NCBI RefSeq assembly: GCF_014230465.1
Contig: NZ_JAAXCY010000004.1
Location: 1 to 64,000 of the forward strand
Length of the DNA: 64,000 bases
Direction of reading: 5' to 3'
DNA from: Pseudomonas cremoris
Lineage (GTDB): Bacteria > Pseudomonadota > Gammaproteobacteria > Pseudomonadales > Pseudomonadaceae
The translations under genes were made by a program, and so were the position numbers. Positions 52,499-61,222 of the stretch are shown here, piece after piece (within the stretch, counting starts at the first letter, position 1; every line of letters begins with the position of its first letter). The notes beneath the pieces were generated by a model. It had not been told where the DNA came from. It ran no database searches and worked only from the letters and a program-made list of their open reading frames with translations.

Positions 52499-53440
52499 TC
52501 AGGCGCGGGCCTGGACGGTCACCCAGTAACGGGTAAAGCGCCGCACCTTGACCGGCAGGCTGACTTCCAGCAGGTCGAGAATGCGTTCGCTGTCATCCAG
52601 CGGGTAGCTTCCGGAGATCAGCAGGTTGGCCACCTGCGGATCGCAATTGAGCTGGCCACGGCGATAACGGCCCAGCTCGCCGAGGAAGTCTTCCAGTCGC
52701 ATGTGCGCGGCCATCAGCATGCCATCGGCCCAGGCGCCGCTGTTGGCGTCGGTAGGGCGCGGCGTGTCCCAGCCTTTGCGGGTGAAATTGACCTGGTGCT
52801 CGGCCTGGACTGTCAGCGGCAGGCCGCTGTAGGTGTTGGGCATGACCTCGACCTGGCCGTCGAGCACTGCCAGTTGGGTGTGGTCGTTGAACTGGCGCAC
52901 GTTCAGGCGCGCCGCTTGGCTGGTGAGCAGGCCCTGGCCCGTCAGGATGTTGAGCGGCGCGCTGCCTTTAATGGCAGTCAGCAGGATCTCGCCTTCGAGC
53001 AGGCGGATCAGCCGCTGTTGACCGTCGAAATGCACATCCACGGCGCTGCCGGTATTGAGCTGCAATTGGCTGCCATCGGCGAGTTGCACCTTGCGGCGCT
53101 GGCCGACGGGGCTGCGGTAATCGGCGGTCAGTGGCGGCAGGATATGTTGCTGGCGCAAGCTCCAGGCCGCCGCAGAGCCAGCACCGAGGATCAACAACAG
53201 CTTGAGCGCCTGGCGACGGCTGCTGGACGTCGGCGCGTTTAATGCCGCGTGAGCCAGTGGCGAAGGCATGCCGCGCAGGCGCTGGTTGACGCGCTGCATA
53301 TGGTCCCACGCACGCTGATGCTCGCTGTGGGCATTCAGCCATTGCTGCCAGGCCGCTTGCTGGCGCGGGTTGAGGGCGCCTTGCTGCATTTCCATCAGCC
53401 AGTGCACGGCTTGTTCGGCGACTTGGGTCGAGATATTCAT
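52499..53440 (-). CDS. fecR: Anti-sigma/signal relay protein FecR
   Basis: 313 residues. The cytoplasmic N-terminal domain (ALNPRQQAAWQQWLNAHSEHQRAWDHM) binds FecI. One membrane helix follows at about residues 77-94 (ALKLLLILGAGSAAAWSL), then a periplasmic FecR domain (YRSPVGQRRKVQLADGSQLQLNTGSAVDVHF) and a C-terminal STN-like region (LEDFLGELGRYRRGQLNCDPQVANLLISGSYPLDD). It overlaps fecI by four bases. The periplasmic end meets the FecA STN domain. Confidence 0.93.
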   Translation of the reverse strand: MNISTQVAEQAVHWLMEMQQGALNPRQQAAWQQWLNAHSEHQRAWDHMQRVNQRLRGMPSPLAHAALNAPTSSSRRQALKLLLILGAGSAAAWSLRQQHILPPLTADYRSPVGQRRKVQLADGSQLQLNTGSAVDVHFDGQQRLIRLLEGEILLTAIKGSAPLNILTGQGLLTSQAARLNVRQFNDHTQLAVLDGQVEVMPNTYSGLPLTVQAEHQVNFTRKGWDTPRPTDANSGAWADGMLMAAHMRLEDFLGELGRYRRGQLNCDPQVANLLISGSYPLDDSERILDLLEVSLPVKVRRFTRYWVTVQARA

Positions 53441-53934
53441 AAGGCGAAGTAGCAGCGCATGGCGGCTTTGGTCAGGTGACGTTTGACGGTGGCGATGGAA
53501 ATGCCCAGTTCCGCGCCGATTTGCGCGTAGGTCAGGCCATCGAGTTGGGCCAGCAGGAACGCACGCTTGACCTGGATTGGCAGGCCGTCGAGCAGTTGGT
53601 CCAGCTCGACCAGCGTTTGCAAGATGATCGCGCGTTCTTCCTCGGACGGTGCGACGTGTTCGGGCATTTGCGCCAGGGCGTCGAGGTAGGCGCGCTCCAG
53701 GTCCTGGCGGCGGTAGAAATTGAACAGCACGCGCTTGGCGATAGTGGTGAGGAACGCGCGAGGCTCAACCAGCGTGGGTGTTTCGCGTGCGGTGAGCACA
53801 CGCATGAAGGTGTCTTGCGCCAGGTCGGCCGCACTTTCCGGGCAGCCGAGTTTGCGTCGCAACCAGCCGGTAAGCCAGTGGTGATGGTCGTTGTACAGAA
53901 CTTCGACGATGGTGGACGGCTGCAACGGAGTCAC
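53437..53934 (-). CDS. fecI: ECF sigma factor FecI
   Basis: 165 residues, iron-starvation ECF sigma factor that transcribes fecA. Region 2 (DHHHWLTGWLRRKLGCPESAADLAQDTFMRVL) and region 4 (LPIQVKRAFLLAQLDGLTYAQIGAELGISIATVKRHL) are clear, with a short linker. First gene of fecIRA. A Fur-like box sits 125 bases upstream in the space shared with the divergent DUF3649 gene. Confidence 0.93.
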   Translation of the reverse strand: MTPLQPSTIVEVLYNDHHHWLTGWLRRKLGCPESAADLAQDTFMRVLTARETPTLVEPRAFLTTIAKRVLFNFYRRQDLERAYLDALAQMPEHVAPSEEERAIILQTLVELDQLLDGLPIQVKRAFLLAQLDGLTYAQIGAELGISIATVKRHLTKAAMRCYFAL

Positions 53935-54058
53935 CCTTCGCTACGAGCATGCGAGCATCGGCACGCTTTAGAGAACAAGAATTGTTCGCATTGTAGGCGG
54001 CCCGATACAGTTCGGCAATCCGCCAGCACGGGTGTTTCATCCGTTCTGTTTTGCTTAT

Positions 54059-54077
54059 GAGAATATTTATCATTAAT
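54059..54077. promoter_or_regulatory. Fur box between fecI and the divergent iron operon
   Basis: GAGAATATTTATCATTAAT matches 13 of 19 positions of the Fur consensus GATAATGATAATCATTATC. It lies 32 bases before the DUF3649 start and 125 before fecI, in AT-rich DNA, so one site could silence both directions when iron is plentiful. Confidence 0.7.
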
Positions 54078-54108
54078 ATTGCGGCCTGATGAAACTGGCG
54101 CCTCCCGC

Positions 54109-54411
54109 ATGAAAAGCAAAACCTCACTTCCCGCGCTCTACCGTCTAGCCGTCACCTCACGTGTGCTGGCGGCCGTGGTAGGCGGCTACCTGATGGCTTC
54201 ATTGGCCGCCATCTGCCTGGCGTTGTGGATGCCCACTTCCCGCGCCGATGCGGTGATCACCGGGATGATGAGTTCGTTTGTGTTCTACCTGCTGGCGGTG
54301 CTCTGGTGTTTCGCCTGTCGCACCGCGTGGCGCGCCTGGTTTGGTGTGATGTTGCCAAGCGCAGCCTTTGCCACCCTGGCGGGCGTTGGGCTGTGGATGG
54401 CGCGCACATGA
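54109..54411 (+). CDS. DUF3649 small membrane protein
   Basis: 100 residues, three membrane helices (about residues 18-42, 52-70 and 80-97). The family occurs in iron-regulated clusters with PepSY and DUF3325 proteins. The ATG at 54109 gives MKSKTSLPALYRLAVTSRVLAAVVGGY. Its stop overlaps the next start as ATGA. Confidence 0.8.
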   Translation: MKSKTSLPALYRLAVTSRVLAAVVGGYLMASLAAICLALWMPTSRADAVITGMMSSFVFYLLAVLWCFACRTAWRAWFGVMLPSAAFATLAGVGLWMART

Positions 54412-55982
54412 AAGAGGGCTTCCGTCAGGCCATGGCCTGGTTGCACACCTGGGCAGGATTGATCTTTGGCTGGCTGCTGTTTGCAATTTTTCTGACGGGG
54501 ACCTTGTCGTATTTCAAGGATGAAATCAGTCATTGGATGCAGCCCGAAGTACAGGCTCACCCGCTGGACGATGCGCGCAGCCTCGGTGTTGCCCAATCCT
54601 ATCTGCAGCAGCAGGCGCCTAATGCCGCGCGCTGGTTCATCACCTTGCCAGACAGCCGCGACCCCGGCCTGTCGGTGATGTGGCAAGACAAGATCGACCC
54701 GGGCAAACGTGGCAACTTCATCCAGAAAACCCTCGATCCAGTCACCGGCCAGGCCGTAGAGGCCCGTGAAAGCATGGGCGGCGAATTCTTCTACCGCTTC
54801 CACTTCCAGTTGCAGATGCCTCACCCGTGGGGCCGCTGGTTGTCGACGATTGCGGCCATGGTGATGTTTGTCGCACTGATCACCGGCATCATTACCCACA
54901 AGAAAATCTTCAAGGACTTCTTCACCTTCCGCCCCCGCAAGGGCCAGCGCTCCTGGCTCGACGGGCATAACGCCGTGGGCGTGCTGGTATTGCCGTTTCA
55001 CTTGATGATCACCTACAGCAGCCTGGTGATTTTCATGAGCATGGTGATGCCGGCACCGATCCTGGCCTCTTATGGCAATGACACCCGGGCGTTCTTCAAT
55101 GAGGTGTTCCCGAACACCAACAATGCGCCCGCGCTCGGTCAACCGGGGAAACTGTTGCCATTGCTGCCGATGTACGAGAAAGCGCGTGAACAATGGGCGG
55201 GTGGCCATGTTGGACGAGTGGCGGTGAACAATCCGAGTGACGTGAACGCGTCCGTCAATGTATTCCGTGCCGGCGCCGACAGCGTGGTGCACGACTTTGG
55301 CAGCACTGTTTCCTTCAATGGCACTACCGGCGAACTGTTGCGGGTGAGCGGGGAACCGTCCCTTCCGGCGGTGATCGGCGGCAGTTTCTATGGCCTGCAC
55401 ATGGGCCATTTCGCCGGCCCGGTGCTGCGCTGGCTGTACTTTATCTGCGGCCTGGCAGGCACGGCGATGATCGGCACCGGGTTGGTGATCTGGCTCGGCA
55501 AACGTCAACTCAAACACGCTAAAACCGGGGTGATGCCGTTCGAGTTGCGGCTGGTGGAAGTGCTGAACATCGCCAGCATGTCCGGGCTGATGATTGCCAT
55601 TGCGGCGTTCTTCTGGGCCAATCGCCTGCTACCGGTGAGTTTCGCCGAACGTTCTACCTGGGAAGTGCAAACCTTCTTCATCGCCTGGGGCTTGAGCCTG
55701 CTACACGCGCTCCTGCGCCGTGGCCGCCAGGGTTGGGTCGAGCAATTGAGCTTCGGCGCGTTGCTGTTTATCGCGATCCCACTGCTCAACGCGTTGACCA
55801 CGCCTTACCACCTGGGCACTTCACTGGCCCGTGGCGACTGGGCCATGGCCGGCTTCGACCTGACTTGCCTGGCCAGCGGCGTGTTCCTCGGCTGGGCTGC
55901 GTGGAAAATGCAGCACCGTACCGCTGCGCAACCCAAGGTTGAACGTGCACGCTCGTTGACGCTCAAGCAGGAGGCGCACTGA
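54408..55982 (+). CDS. PepSY-associated transmembrane protein (PiuB/FegP-like)
   Basis: 524 residues. The start resembles PepSY_TM proteins (AMAWLHTWAGLIFGWLLFAIFLTGTLSYFKDEISHWM). A large periplasmic part (residues about 40-150) precedes a second helix (STIAAMVMFVALITGIITH), and others follow near residues 190, 350, 390 and 430-490. HTWAG and DGHNAVGVLVLPFHLMITY carry the histidines often proposed to hold haem. Likely a periplasmic ferric reductase that frees iron from siderophores. Overlaps the genes on both sides. Confidence 0.85.
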   Translation: MKEGFRQAMAWLHTWAGLIFGWLLFAIFLTGTLSYFKDEISHWMQPEVQAHPLDDARSLGVAQSYLQQQAPNAARWFITLPDSRDPGLSVMWQDKIDPGKRGNFIQKTLDPVTGQAVEARESMGGEFFYRFHFQLQMPHPWGRWLSTIAAMVMFVALITGIITHKKIFKDFFTFRPRKGQRSWLDGHNAVGVLVLPFHLMITYSSLVIFMSMVMPAPILASYGNDTRAFFNEVFPNTNNAPALGQPGKLLPLLPMYEKAREQWAGGHVGRVAVNNPSDVNASVNVFRAGADSVVHDFGSTVSFNGTTGELLRVSGEPSLPAVIGGSFYGLHMGHFAGPVLRWLYFICGLAGTAMIGTGLVIWLGKRQLKHAKTGVMPFELRLVEVLNIASMSGLMIAIAAFFWANRLLPVSFAERSTWEVQTFFIAWGLSLLHALLRRGRQGWVEQLSFGALLFIAIPLLNALTTPYHLGTSLARGDWAMAGFDLTCLASGVFLGWAAWKMQHRTAAQPKVERARSLTLKQEAH

Positions 55983-56309
55983 ATGCTGCTCTCGCTGCTG
56001 ATGTGCTACGCCGGGTTTACCGCGCTGTGCCTGTCCACCGACCGTCACCACGGCGAGTTGCTGCACAGCAAACCTTCTGCGCGTCGACGCCTGGGTTTGC
56101 GCGCGACGGGATGGCTGCTACTGATCGTGTCGAGCTGGCCGGCTGTGAGTGTGGCGGGCTGGGGCCAGGGCCTGGTGGAGTGGTGCGCAGTGTTGATGCT
56201 CAGTGCGTTGCTGTTGGTGTTGCTGTTGCCGTACCGGCCAAGGCTGGCCTTGATCCTGGCGGGCGTCGGCCTACTGGCCAGCCCTGTTGCGGCCTTTGCC
56301 ACTCTCTGA
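55983..56309 (+). CDS. DUF3325 membrane protein
   Basis: 108 residues, three membrane helices (about 2-18, 42-62 and 66-100). The recurring partner of DUF3649 and PepSY in Pseudomonas iron operons. Begins directly after the PepSY stop (TGAATG) with no gap. Function unknown; probably part of the same membrane complex. Confidence 0.8.
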   Translation: MLLSLLMCYAGFTALCLSTDRHHGELLHSKPSARRRLGLRATGWLLLIVSSWPAVSVAGWGQGLVEWCAVLMLSALLLVLLLPYRPRLALILAGVGLLASPVAAFATL

Positions 56310-56318
56310 GCCCATTCG

Positions 56319-56897
56319 ATGATGATCAGCACCCCGCCTGAATCCCAAGACAGCCAGCACGTTGATGCGGCGGGCGGACGTGCGCATTTCCTGCAGGTGT
56401 TCTTGTCCCAGCGTTCGCAGATGGAGGCGCTGGTCAGCCGACGTGTCGGCTGCCGCGCCACGGCGGCGGACCTGGTGCAGGATTTGTTCCTGCGTTTCTG
56501 GCGCCGGCCGCTGGTACAGGTCGAGGAACTCAGCACCTATCTGCTGCGCTGCGCCGGCAATATCGCCATCGACCATCTGCGCAGCGAAGGCGCCCGTGTG
56601 CGCAGCAGCGAAGGCTGGTTGCCAGAGCAACAGGATAACCAGGGTTCCGAACCCCAGGCCGCGCTGGAAGCGGGCAATGATTTGCGCCATGTCGAAGCCG
56701 CGTTGCGCAGCTTGCCGGAGCGCACTCGGCAGATATTTCTGCTCAATCGCATTCACGGCCGTAAGTACGCGGAAATTGCCAAGGCCATGGGGTTGTCCCA
56801 AAGTGCCGTGGAAAAACATATGATGCGTGCCCTCGAAGCTTGCAAGGCCAGCCTTCGTGAGCCATCGCCTCCACGCACGCCAGGGAAAGCCTCGTGA
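56319..56897 (+). CDS. ECF sigma factor of the FecI type (second copy)
   Basis: 192 residues, iron-type ECF sigma. Region 2: VSRRVGCRATAADLVQDLFLRFW; region 4: LPERTRQIFLLNRIHGRKYAEIAKAMGLSQSAVEKHMMRAL. Begins nine bases after DUF3325 and ends overlapping the FecR start as GTGA. Unlike fecIRA there is no receptor gene in this operon. Confidence 0.88.
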   Translation: MMISTPPESQDSQHVDAAGGRAHFLQVFLSQRSQMEALVSRRVGCRATAADLVQDLFLRFWRRPLVQVEELSTYLLRCAGNIAIDHLRSEGARVRSSEGWLPEQQDNQGSEPQAALEAGNDLRHVEAALRSLPERTRQIFLLNRIHGRKYAEIAKAMGLSQSAVEKHMMRALEACKASLREPSPPRTPGKAS

Positions 56898-57871
56898 ACC
56901 TCACCCCCACGCCCGACCAGGAACAAGCCGCGCTGGCCTGGCTGAGCCTGCTGCACGATCAACCCAGCAGCGGCGACCAGGCGACGTTCAGCCAATGGCT
57001 GCGGGCCGACCCTGCGCACGTCGAGGCCTATTCACAGGCCCAGGTGTTGTGGGAGTTGAGCGAAGTGCCAGCGCGCCAACTGGCGAACGAAGACGCCTTG
57101 GCCTTGCAGCGTTACCTCAGCGCGATGAATACCTCGAAACGCTCGCGGGTGGTACGTTGGTCCGGCGCATTGGCCATGGCGGCGTGCCTGCTGGTGATGG
57201 TGTCCATGGGCGTCGGTTGGCAGCCGTCGCGTTGGGTTGATGACTTCGGTGCCGACTATGTGAGCGCACCTGGAGAAGTGAAAACCGTCACCTTGGCCGA
57301 CCAATCCCAAGTGACACTGGATGCCGACAGCGCGATTGCCGTGGATTTCAGCCATGGCGAGCGGCATATCCAATTGCGTCGCGGCGCGGGTTTTTTCAGC
57401 GTGACCCACACCGGCCAATCGTTTGTGGTAGAGGCGGGCAGCGGTGAAGCGCGGGTGCTCGGCACACAATTCGAAGTGCGCCTGCAACCGGCGGGTGCCC
57501 AGGTGACCGTGTTATCAGGAAAGGTGGGTGTGACGCCTTCCAAGCAAGGCCAGCAGCAAATTCTGACGGCCGGCCAGCAAGTGGCCTATGCCGAGGGTGT
57601 TGCCGATGCGATGCACCCTGTGGACAGCGAATCCCGCCTGGCGTGGCGCGACGGCTGGCTCAACTACTACAAGGCACCGCTGGCCGATGTGATCCAGGAT
57701 CTGGGCCGTTACTACCCTGGCCGCATCCTGTTGCTCAACGAAGACATGGGCGCCAAACGCGTCAGCGGCAGCTTCCCGAGCAAAGACCCGCAAGCGGTGC
57801 TGAACGCTTTGCAGGCGGTACTCGGTTTTGAACAGCACAACGTGCTCGGGCGGATGATCGTGGTGCGCTGA
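56894..57871 (+). CDS. FecR-family anti-sigma protein (second copy)
   Basis: 325 residues, GTG start overlapping the sigma stop. N-terminal DUF4880-like domain (AALAWLSLLHDQPSSGDQATFSQWLRADPAHVEAYSQAQ), one membrane helix at about residues 92-112, then a FecR domain (DYVSAPGEVKTVTLADQSQVTLDADSAIAVDF) and a C-terminal STN-like end (ADVIQDLGRYYPGRILLLNEDMGAKRVSGSF). The stop touches the convergent glutaredoxin-like stop; no TonB receptor follows. Confidence 0.88.
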   Translation: MNLTPTPDQEQAALAWLSLLHDQPSSGDQATFSQWLRADPAHVEAYSQAQVLWELSEVPARQLANEDALALQRYLSAMNTSKRSRVVRWSGALAMAACLLVMVSMGVGWQPSRWVDDFGADYVSAPGEVKTVTLADQSQVTLDADSAIAVDFSHGERHIQLRRGAGFFSVTHTGQSFVVEAGSGEARVLGTQFEVRLQPAGAQVTVLSGKVGVTPSKQGQQQILTAGQQVAYAEGVADAMHPVDSESRLAWRDGWLNYYKAPLADVIQDLGRYYPGRILLLNEDMGAKRVSGSFPSKDPQAVLNALQAVLGFEQHNVLGRMIVVR

Positions 57872-58222
57872 TTACTTCAGCGCGGCCATGATCTTTTCGG
57901 GGCTGTATTCGCGGATCAGCGTGCCGTTTACGTCCACGAATGGAATGCCGCCGCCGCCCAGCGCCTCATACGCCTTGCGCGCCTGGGCGTCCTTCTCGAT
58001 ATCGAAGGCCTGGTAGGGAACGCCCTTTTGGTCCAGGAAGCGACGGATCTGCTTGCAGTAGCCGCACCATTCGGTGGAATAGAGCACCACCCGCGCCGAA
58101 GCCCGGACTTGCTCTGGCGCCACCTGCGACGGGTTGAACACGCGCTCGATCTTGCCCCAGTTCTGGATTACCACCACCACCAGCAATACCAGCAGGACTT
58201 TCTTTAAGACCCCGCCAAGCAT
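57872..58222 (-). CDS. Membrane-anchored glutaredoxin-like protein
   Basis: 116 residues. The N-terminal helix (LLVLLVVVVIQ) probably anchors it to the inner membrane. A glutaredoxin domain follows with the dithiol motif CGYC in STEWCGYCKQIRRFLDQKGVPY, the cis-Pro in GGIPFVDV and a GTLIREYSPE end. The one-base overlap with yejK (TGATG) indicates co-expression. A redox role for exported or cytoplasmic partners is likely but unproven. Confidence 0.83.
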   Translation of the reverse strand: MLGGVLKKVLLVLLVVVVIQNWGKIERVFNPSQVAPEQVRASARVVLYSTEWCGYCKQIRRFLDQKGVPYQAFDIEKDAQARKAYEALGGGGIPFVDVNGTLIREYSPEKIMAALK

Positions 58223-59226
58223 CAGTTACGGCGCTTGAGCTGGTCGGTCAGTTGGGTCGGCAGGCCCTTGATGATCAGCGTGCCGGCGGCTTCGTCGTAC
58301 TCAATCTTGTCGCCCAGCAAGTGCGCTTCAAAACTGATCGACAGGCCTTCGGCACGCCCGGTGAACCGGCGGAACTGGTTGAGGGTGCGCTTATCTGCCG
58401 GAATTTCCGGTGACAGGCCGTAGTCCTTGTTGCGGATGTGGTCGTAGAACGCTTTAGGCCGATCTTCATCGATCAAGCCCGACAGTTCTTCCAGGCCCAT
58501 GGGCTCGCCGAGCTTGGCCTGGCTGCTGGCGTAATCCACCAGGGTCTTGGTTTTTTCGCGGGCGGACTCGTCTGGCAGGTCTTCGCTTTCAACGAAGTCA
58601 CTGAAGGCCTTGAGCAGGGTGCGGGTTTCGCCTGGGCCGTCAACGCCCTCCTGGCAGCCGATAAAGTCGCGGAAGTACTCCGAGACCTTCTTGCCGTTCT
58701 TGCCCTTGATAAACGAGATGTACTGCTTGGACTGCTTGTTGTTCTGCCACTCGGAGACGTTGATGCGCGCCGCCAGGTGCAGTTGGCCGAGGTCCAGGTG
58801 ACGTGAAGGGGTCACGTCCAGTTCATCGGTCACCGCCACGCCTTCGCTGTGGTGCAGCAGGGCGATGGCCAGGTAGTCGGTCATGCCTTGTTGGTAGTGG
58901 GCAAACAGCACGTGGCCGCCGGTGGAGAGGTTGGACTCCTCCATCAGCTTCTGCAGGTGCTCGACCGCTGTACGGCTGAAGGTGGTGAAATCCTGGCCAC
59001 CGTCGAAATATTCCTTCAACCAGCCGCTGAACGGGTGCGCGCCGGACTCGGCATGGAAGAAACCCCAGGCCTTGCCTTGTTTGGCGTTATAGCTCTCGTT
59101 GAGGTCGGCAAGCATGTTCTCGATAGCGGCGGATTCGGACAGCTCCGAATCGCGAGCGTGAAGAACCGCAGGTGTGCCGTCGGGTTTTTTGTCGATCAGG
59201 TGGACGATGCAATGACGGATCGGCAT
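58222..59226 (-). CDS. yejK: Nucleoid-associated protein YejK (NdpA)
   Basis: 334 residues; cytosolic protein bound to the bacterial nucleoid. Family landmarks: [41 protein letters not shown], and RYYISFIKG-like [19 protein letters not shown] with [10 protein letters not shown] chose ATG 59226, which gives the conserved MPIRH start; 25 further in-frame codons upstream are not conserved. Confidence 0.92.
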   Translation of the reverse strand: MPIRHCIVHLIDKKPDGTPAVLHARDSELSESAAIENMLADLNESYNAKQGKAWGFFHAESGAHPFSGWLKEYFDGGQDFTTFSRTAVEHLQKLMEESNLSTGGHVLFAHYQQGMTDYLAIALLHHSEGVAVTDELDVTPSRHLDLGQLHLAARINVSEWQNNKQSKQYISFIKGKNGKKVSEYFRDFIGCQEGVDGPGETRTLLKAFSDFVESEDLPDESAREKTKTLVDYASSQAKLGEPMGLEELSGLIDEDRPKAFYDHIRNKDYGLSPEIPADKRTLNQFRRFTGRAEGLSISFEAHLLGDKIEYDEAAGTLIIKGLPTQLTDQLKRRN

Positions 59227-59622
59227 AGGCTTCTCGGCTGGTTGATAGGGGAGCGGTTGCCTCCCCGAAAAGTCGACCAGTGTACCGCACCCGTTGGCCA
59301 AGGCACCCGTCGAAGGGCGTTTTGGACACTCTCCGACGGGGCATATGCCTTTTTTTCACGGTTTAGAGCGATAAAGCTGACCAAATGGCTAGGTAGAAGC
59401 GGATATTTCCCCGTCTCTGTGCTAGTTTTGCCCCGTCTTACGCCAAGTCTCGGCGTTAAGCGTGCATTCAGCATCTGTCAGGTCGAACCAATCCCCGTTT
59501 CAAGCATCTATAACCCCGATCTCCGTGGTTATAGCCGGGGGTGCCAGGCCATGACGGTCGGGCTCGACGGCTGACACTGCACTCTGCAATCCATATGAAT
59601 TTGATAGGGAAGGAACACCACA
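59227..59622. promoter_or_regulatory. Divergent promoter region between yejK and the HU gene with a hairpin
   Basis: About 400 bases without a gene. Two hairpins are visible: CTTACGCC/GGCGTTAAG at 59437-59460 and CTATAACC/GGTTATAG at 59508-59534 (eight-base perfect arms). The second is inside the likely HU leader and could affect its mRNA. The HU ribosome site is GGGAAGGAA. No small RNA gene can be claimed. Confidence 0.5.
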
Positions 59623-59904
59623 ATGGCTATTACTAAAGACCAACTGATCGCTGACCTGGCTGAAGCAGTAGACGCACCGAAAACTACCGTGCGCGCCCTG
59701 CTGGACCAACTGAGCCAAGTTGTTGCCGATCAGCTGGAAAACGGCGGCGAAATCACTCTGCCAGGCGTTGGCAAACTGAAAGTGACCGAGCGTCCTGCCC
59801 GTACTGGCCGTAACCCTTCGACTGGCGCTGCCATCGAAATCGCTGCCAAGAAAGTTATCAAGCTGGTTGTGGCCAAAGGCCTGACCGACGCTGTTAACAA
59901 GTAA
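59623..59904 (+). CDS. hupN: HU-family DNA-binding protein
   Basis: 93 residues; dimeric histone-like protein that bends DNA. MAITKDQLIADLAEAVDAPKTTVRALLDQLSQ and the DNA-binding arm (GKLKVTERPARTGRNPSTGAAIEI) with the family RNPxTG motif and AAKKVIKLVVAKGL. It is a Pseudomonas HU paralogue; hupN is the name I recall for the copy beside rlmF/yejK, with moderate certainty. Strong ribosome site, its own terminator, so probably highly expressed. Confidence 0.9.
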   Translation: MAITKDQLIADLAEAVDAPKTTVRALLDQLSQVVADQLENGGEITLPGVGKLKVTERPARTGRNPSTGAAIEIAAKKVIKLVVAKGLTDAVNK

Positions 59905-59909
59905 GACGC

Positions 59910-59955
59910 AGCAAAAAAAACCGTGCTCCGGAGCGATCCGGGCACGGTTTTTTGT
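59910..59955. terminator. Bidirectional terminator between HU gene and rlmF
   Basis: AAAAAAAACCGTGCTCCGGA... pairs through ACCGTGC with GCACGGT and ends in TTTTTT, with A-run on the left and T-run on the right. It serves both convergent genes. Confidence 0.85.
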
Positions 59956-59984
59956 TGCCTGCGATTTGTAGGCGCGGGCTGGGT

Positions 59985-61004
59985 TTAGTCGCGAACCCAG
60001 CGCTGGCGCCAGATCTGCTGCTCGTTCTTGGTCTGGAACGTCCAGGCCACGAAGCGGCTTTGTTTCTGCCCTTGGGACATTTCCACTACTTGGCTTTCCA
60101 ACACCCCGGCCTTTTTCAGTGCCGTCTCGATCGCGGGCAAATTCGACGCTTTCGACACCAGCGTGCTGAACCACAACACCTTGTGGGCAAAGTGCGCGCT
60201 CTCGGCGATCAATTGCGTCACGAAACGCGCTTCACCGCCTTCACACCACAACTCGGCCGATTGGCCACCGAAGTTCAGCACCGGCAATTTGCGCTTGGGA
60301 TCAGCCTTGCCCAAGGCGCGCCATTTGCGCTCGCTGCCTTTGGTGGCTTCGTCCATGGACGCATGGAACGGCGGGTTGCACATGGTCAGGTCAAAGCGTT
60401 CACCCGGCTCCAGCAAGCCCAGCAGGATCTGCTTGGGGTTGGTTTGCTGACGCAGTTGGATGACCTTGCTCAGGTCATTGGACTGCACGATGGCCTTGGC
60501 TGCGGCGACCGCGATAGGGTCGACTTCCGAACCCAGGAAGTTCCAGCGGTACTCCATATAGCCAATCAGCGGGTAGACGCAGTTGGCGCCCATACCGATG
60601 TCCAACACCTTGACAATGGAGCCACGCGGAACCTTGCCGTCGTTGTTGCTTGCCAGCAGGTCGGCGAGGAAATGCACGTAGTCCGCACGCCCTGGCACCG
60701 GCGGGCACAGGTAGTCGGCCGGGATGTCCCAGTGCTGGATGCCATAGAAGGATTTGAGCAGCGCCCGGTTGAACACCCGCACCGCATCCGGGCTGGCGAA
60801 GTCGATGCTCTCTTTGCCATACGGGTTGATGATCACGAACTTCGCCAATTCTGGCGTGGTCTTGATCAGCGCCGGGAAGTCGTAACGGCCCGTGTGGCGG
60901 TTGCGCGGGTGCAGGGTGGCCTCTTTGCGCGGCACTACCGGTTTGGCTGTGGCGGCGGTTTTAGGCTTCTTGCGTGGAGGCTTGGGCGTGCTGGGGGCGG
61001 TCAT
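59985..61004 (-). CDS. rlmF: 23S rRNA m6A1618 methyltransferase RlmF
   Basis: 339 residues. Methylates adenine 1618 of 23S rRNA using S-adenosylmethionine. A basic N-terminal tail ([16 protein letters not shown]) precedes [16 protein letters not shown], the RlmF start. The SAM site [18 protein letters not shown] and the catalytic NPPFH ([20 protein letters not shown]) are present, as well as [18 protein letters not shown]. Length is slightly above that of the E. coli enzyme because of the tail. Confidence 0.94.
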   Translation of the reverse strand: MTAPSTPKPPRKKPKTAATAKPVVPRKEATLHPRNRHTGRYDFPALIKTTPELAKFVIINPYGKESIDFASPDAVRVFNRALLKSFYGIQHWDIPADYLCPPVPGRADYVHFLADLLASNNDGKVPRGSIVKVLDIGMGANCVYPLIGYMEYRWNFLGSEVDPIAVAAAKAIVQSNDLSKVIQLRQQTNPKQILLGLLEPGERFDLTMCNPPFHASMDEATKGSERKWRALGKADPKRKLPVLNFGGQSAELWCEGGEARFVTQLIAESAHFAHKVLWFSTLVSKASNLPAIETALKKAGVLESQVVEMSQGQKQSRFVAWTFQTKNEQQIWRQRWVRD

Positions 61005-61070
61005 GTCAATTCTGGGTTTGGCTCAAAGAGGGCGCTATTGTCACACATTCCCAAGGTGATCTCGGTTAAA

Positions 61071-61159
61071 TGTGGGAGCGGGCTTGCTCGCGAAGGGGGT
61101 GCAGCAGAGACAGATTCAGTGCCTGACACACTGCATTCGCGAGCAAGCCCGCTCCCACA
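61071..61159. repeat. REPIN (GTGGGAGCGGGCTTGCTCGCGAA type), copy 3
   Basis: 89 bases with intact TGTGGGAGCGGGCTTGCTCG left arm and exact right arm, the middle unlike copies 1 and 2. Lies between rlmF's promoter and the valS terminator. Confidence 0.9.
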
Positions 61160-61177
61160 TTGATTGGGTTTTCAAGC

Positions 61178-61206
61178 CCAAAAAAAGAGGCCCGAAGGCC
61201 TCTTTC
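61178..61206 (-). terminator. Terminator of valS
   Basis: AAAGAGGCC-CGAA-GGCCTCTTT (61184-61205), followed on the minus strand by a run of seven T. Confidence 0.88.
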
Positions 61207-61222
61207 TTACACAGGTTCCACC

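Noticed and set aside
59500..60174. A minus-strand frame covering the HU gene
   Set aside because: It is antisense to a conserved HU gene and crosses its terminator, so it is not a credible coding region.
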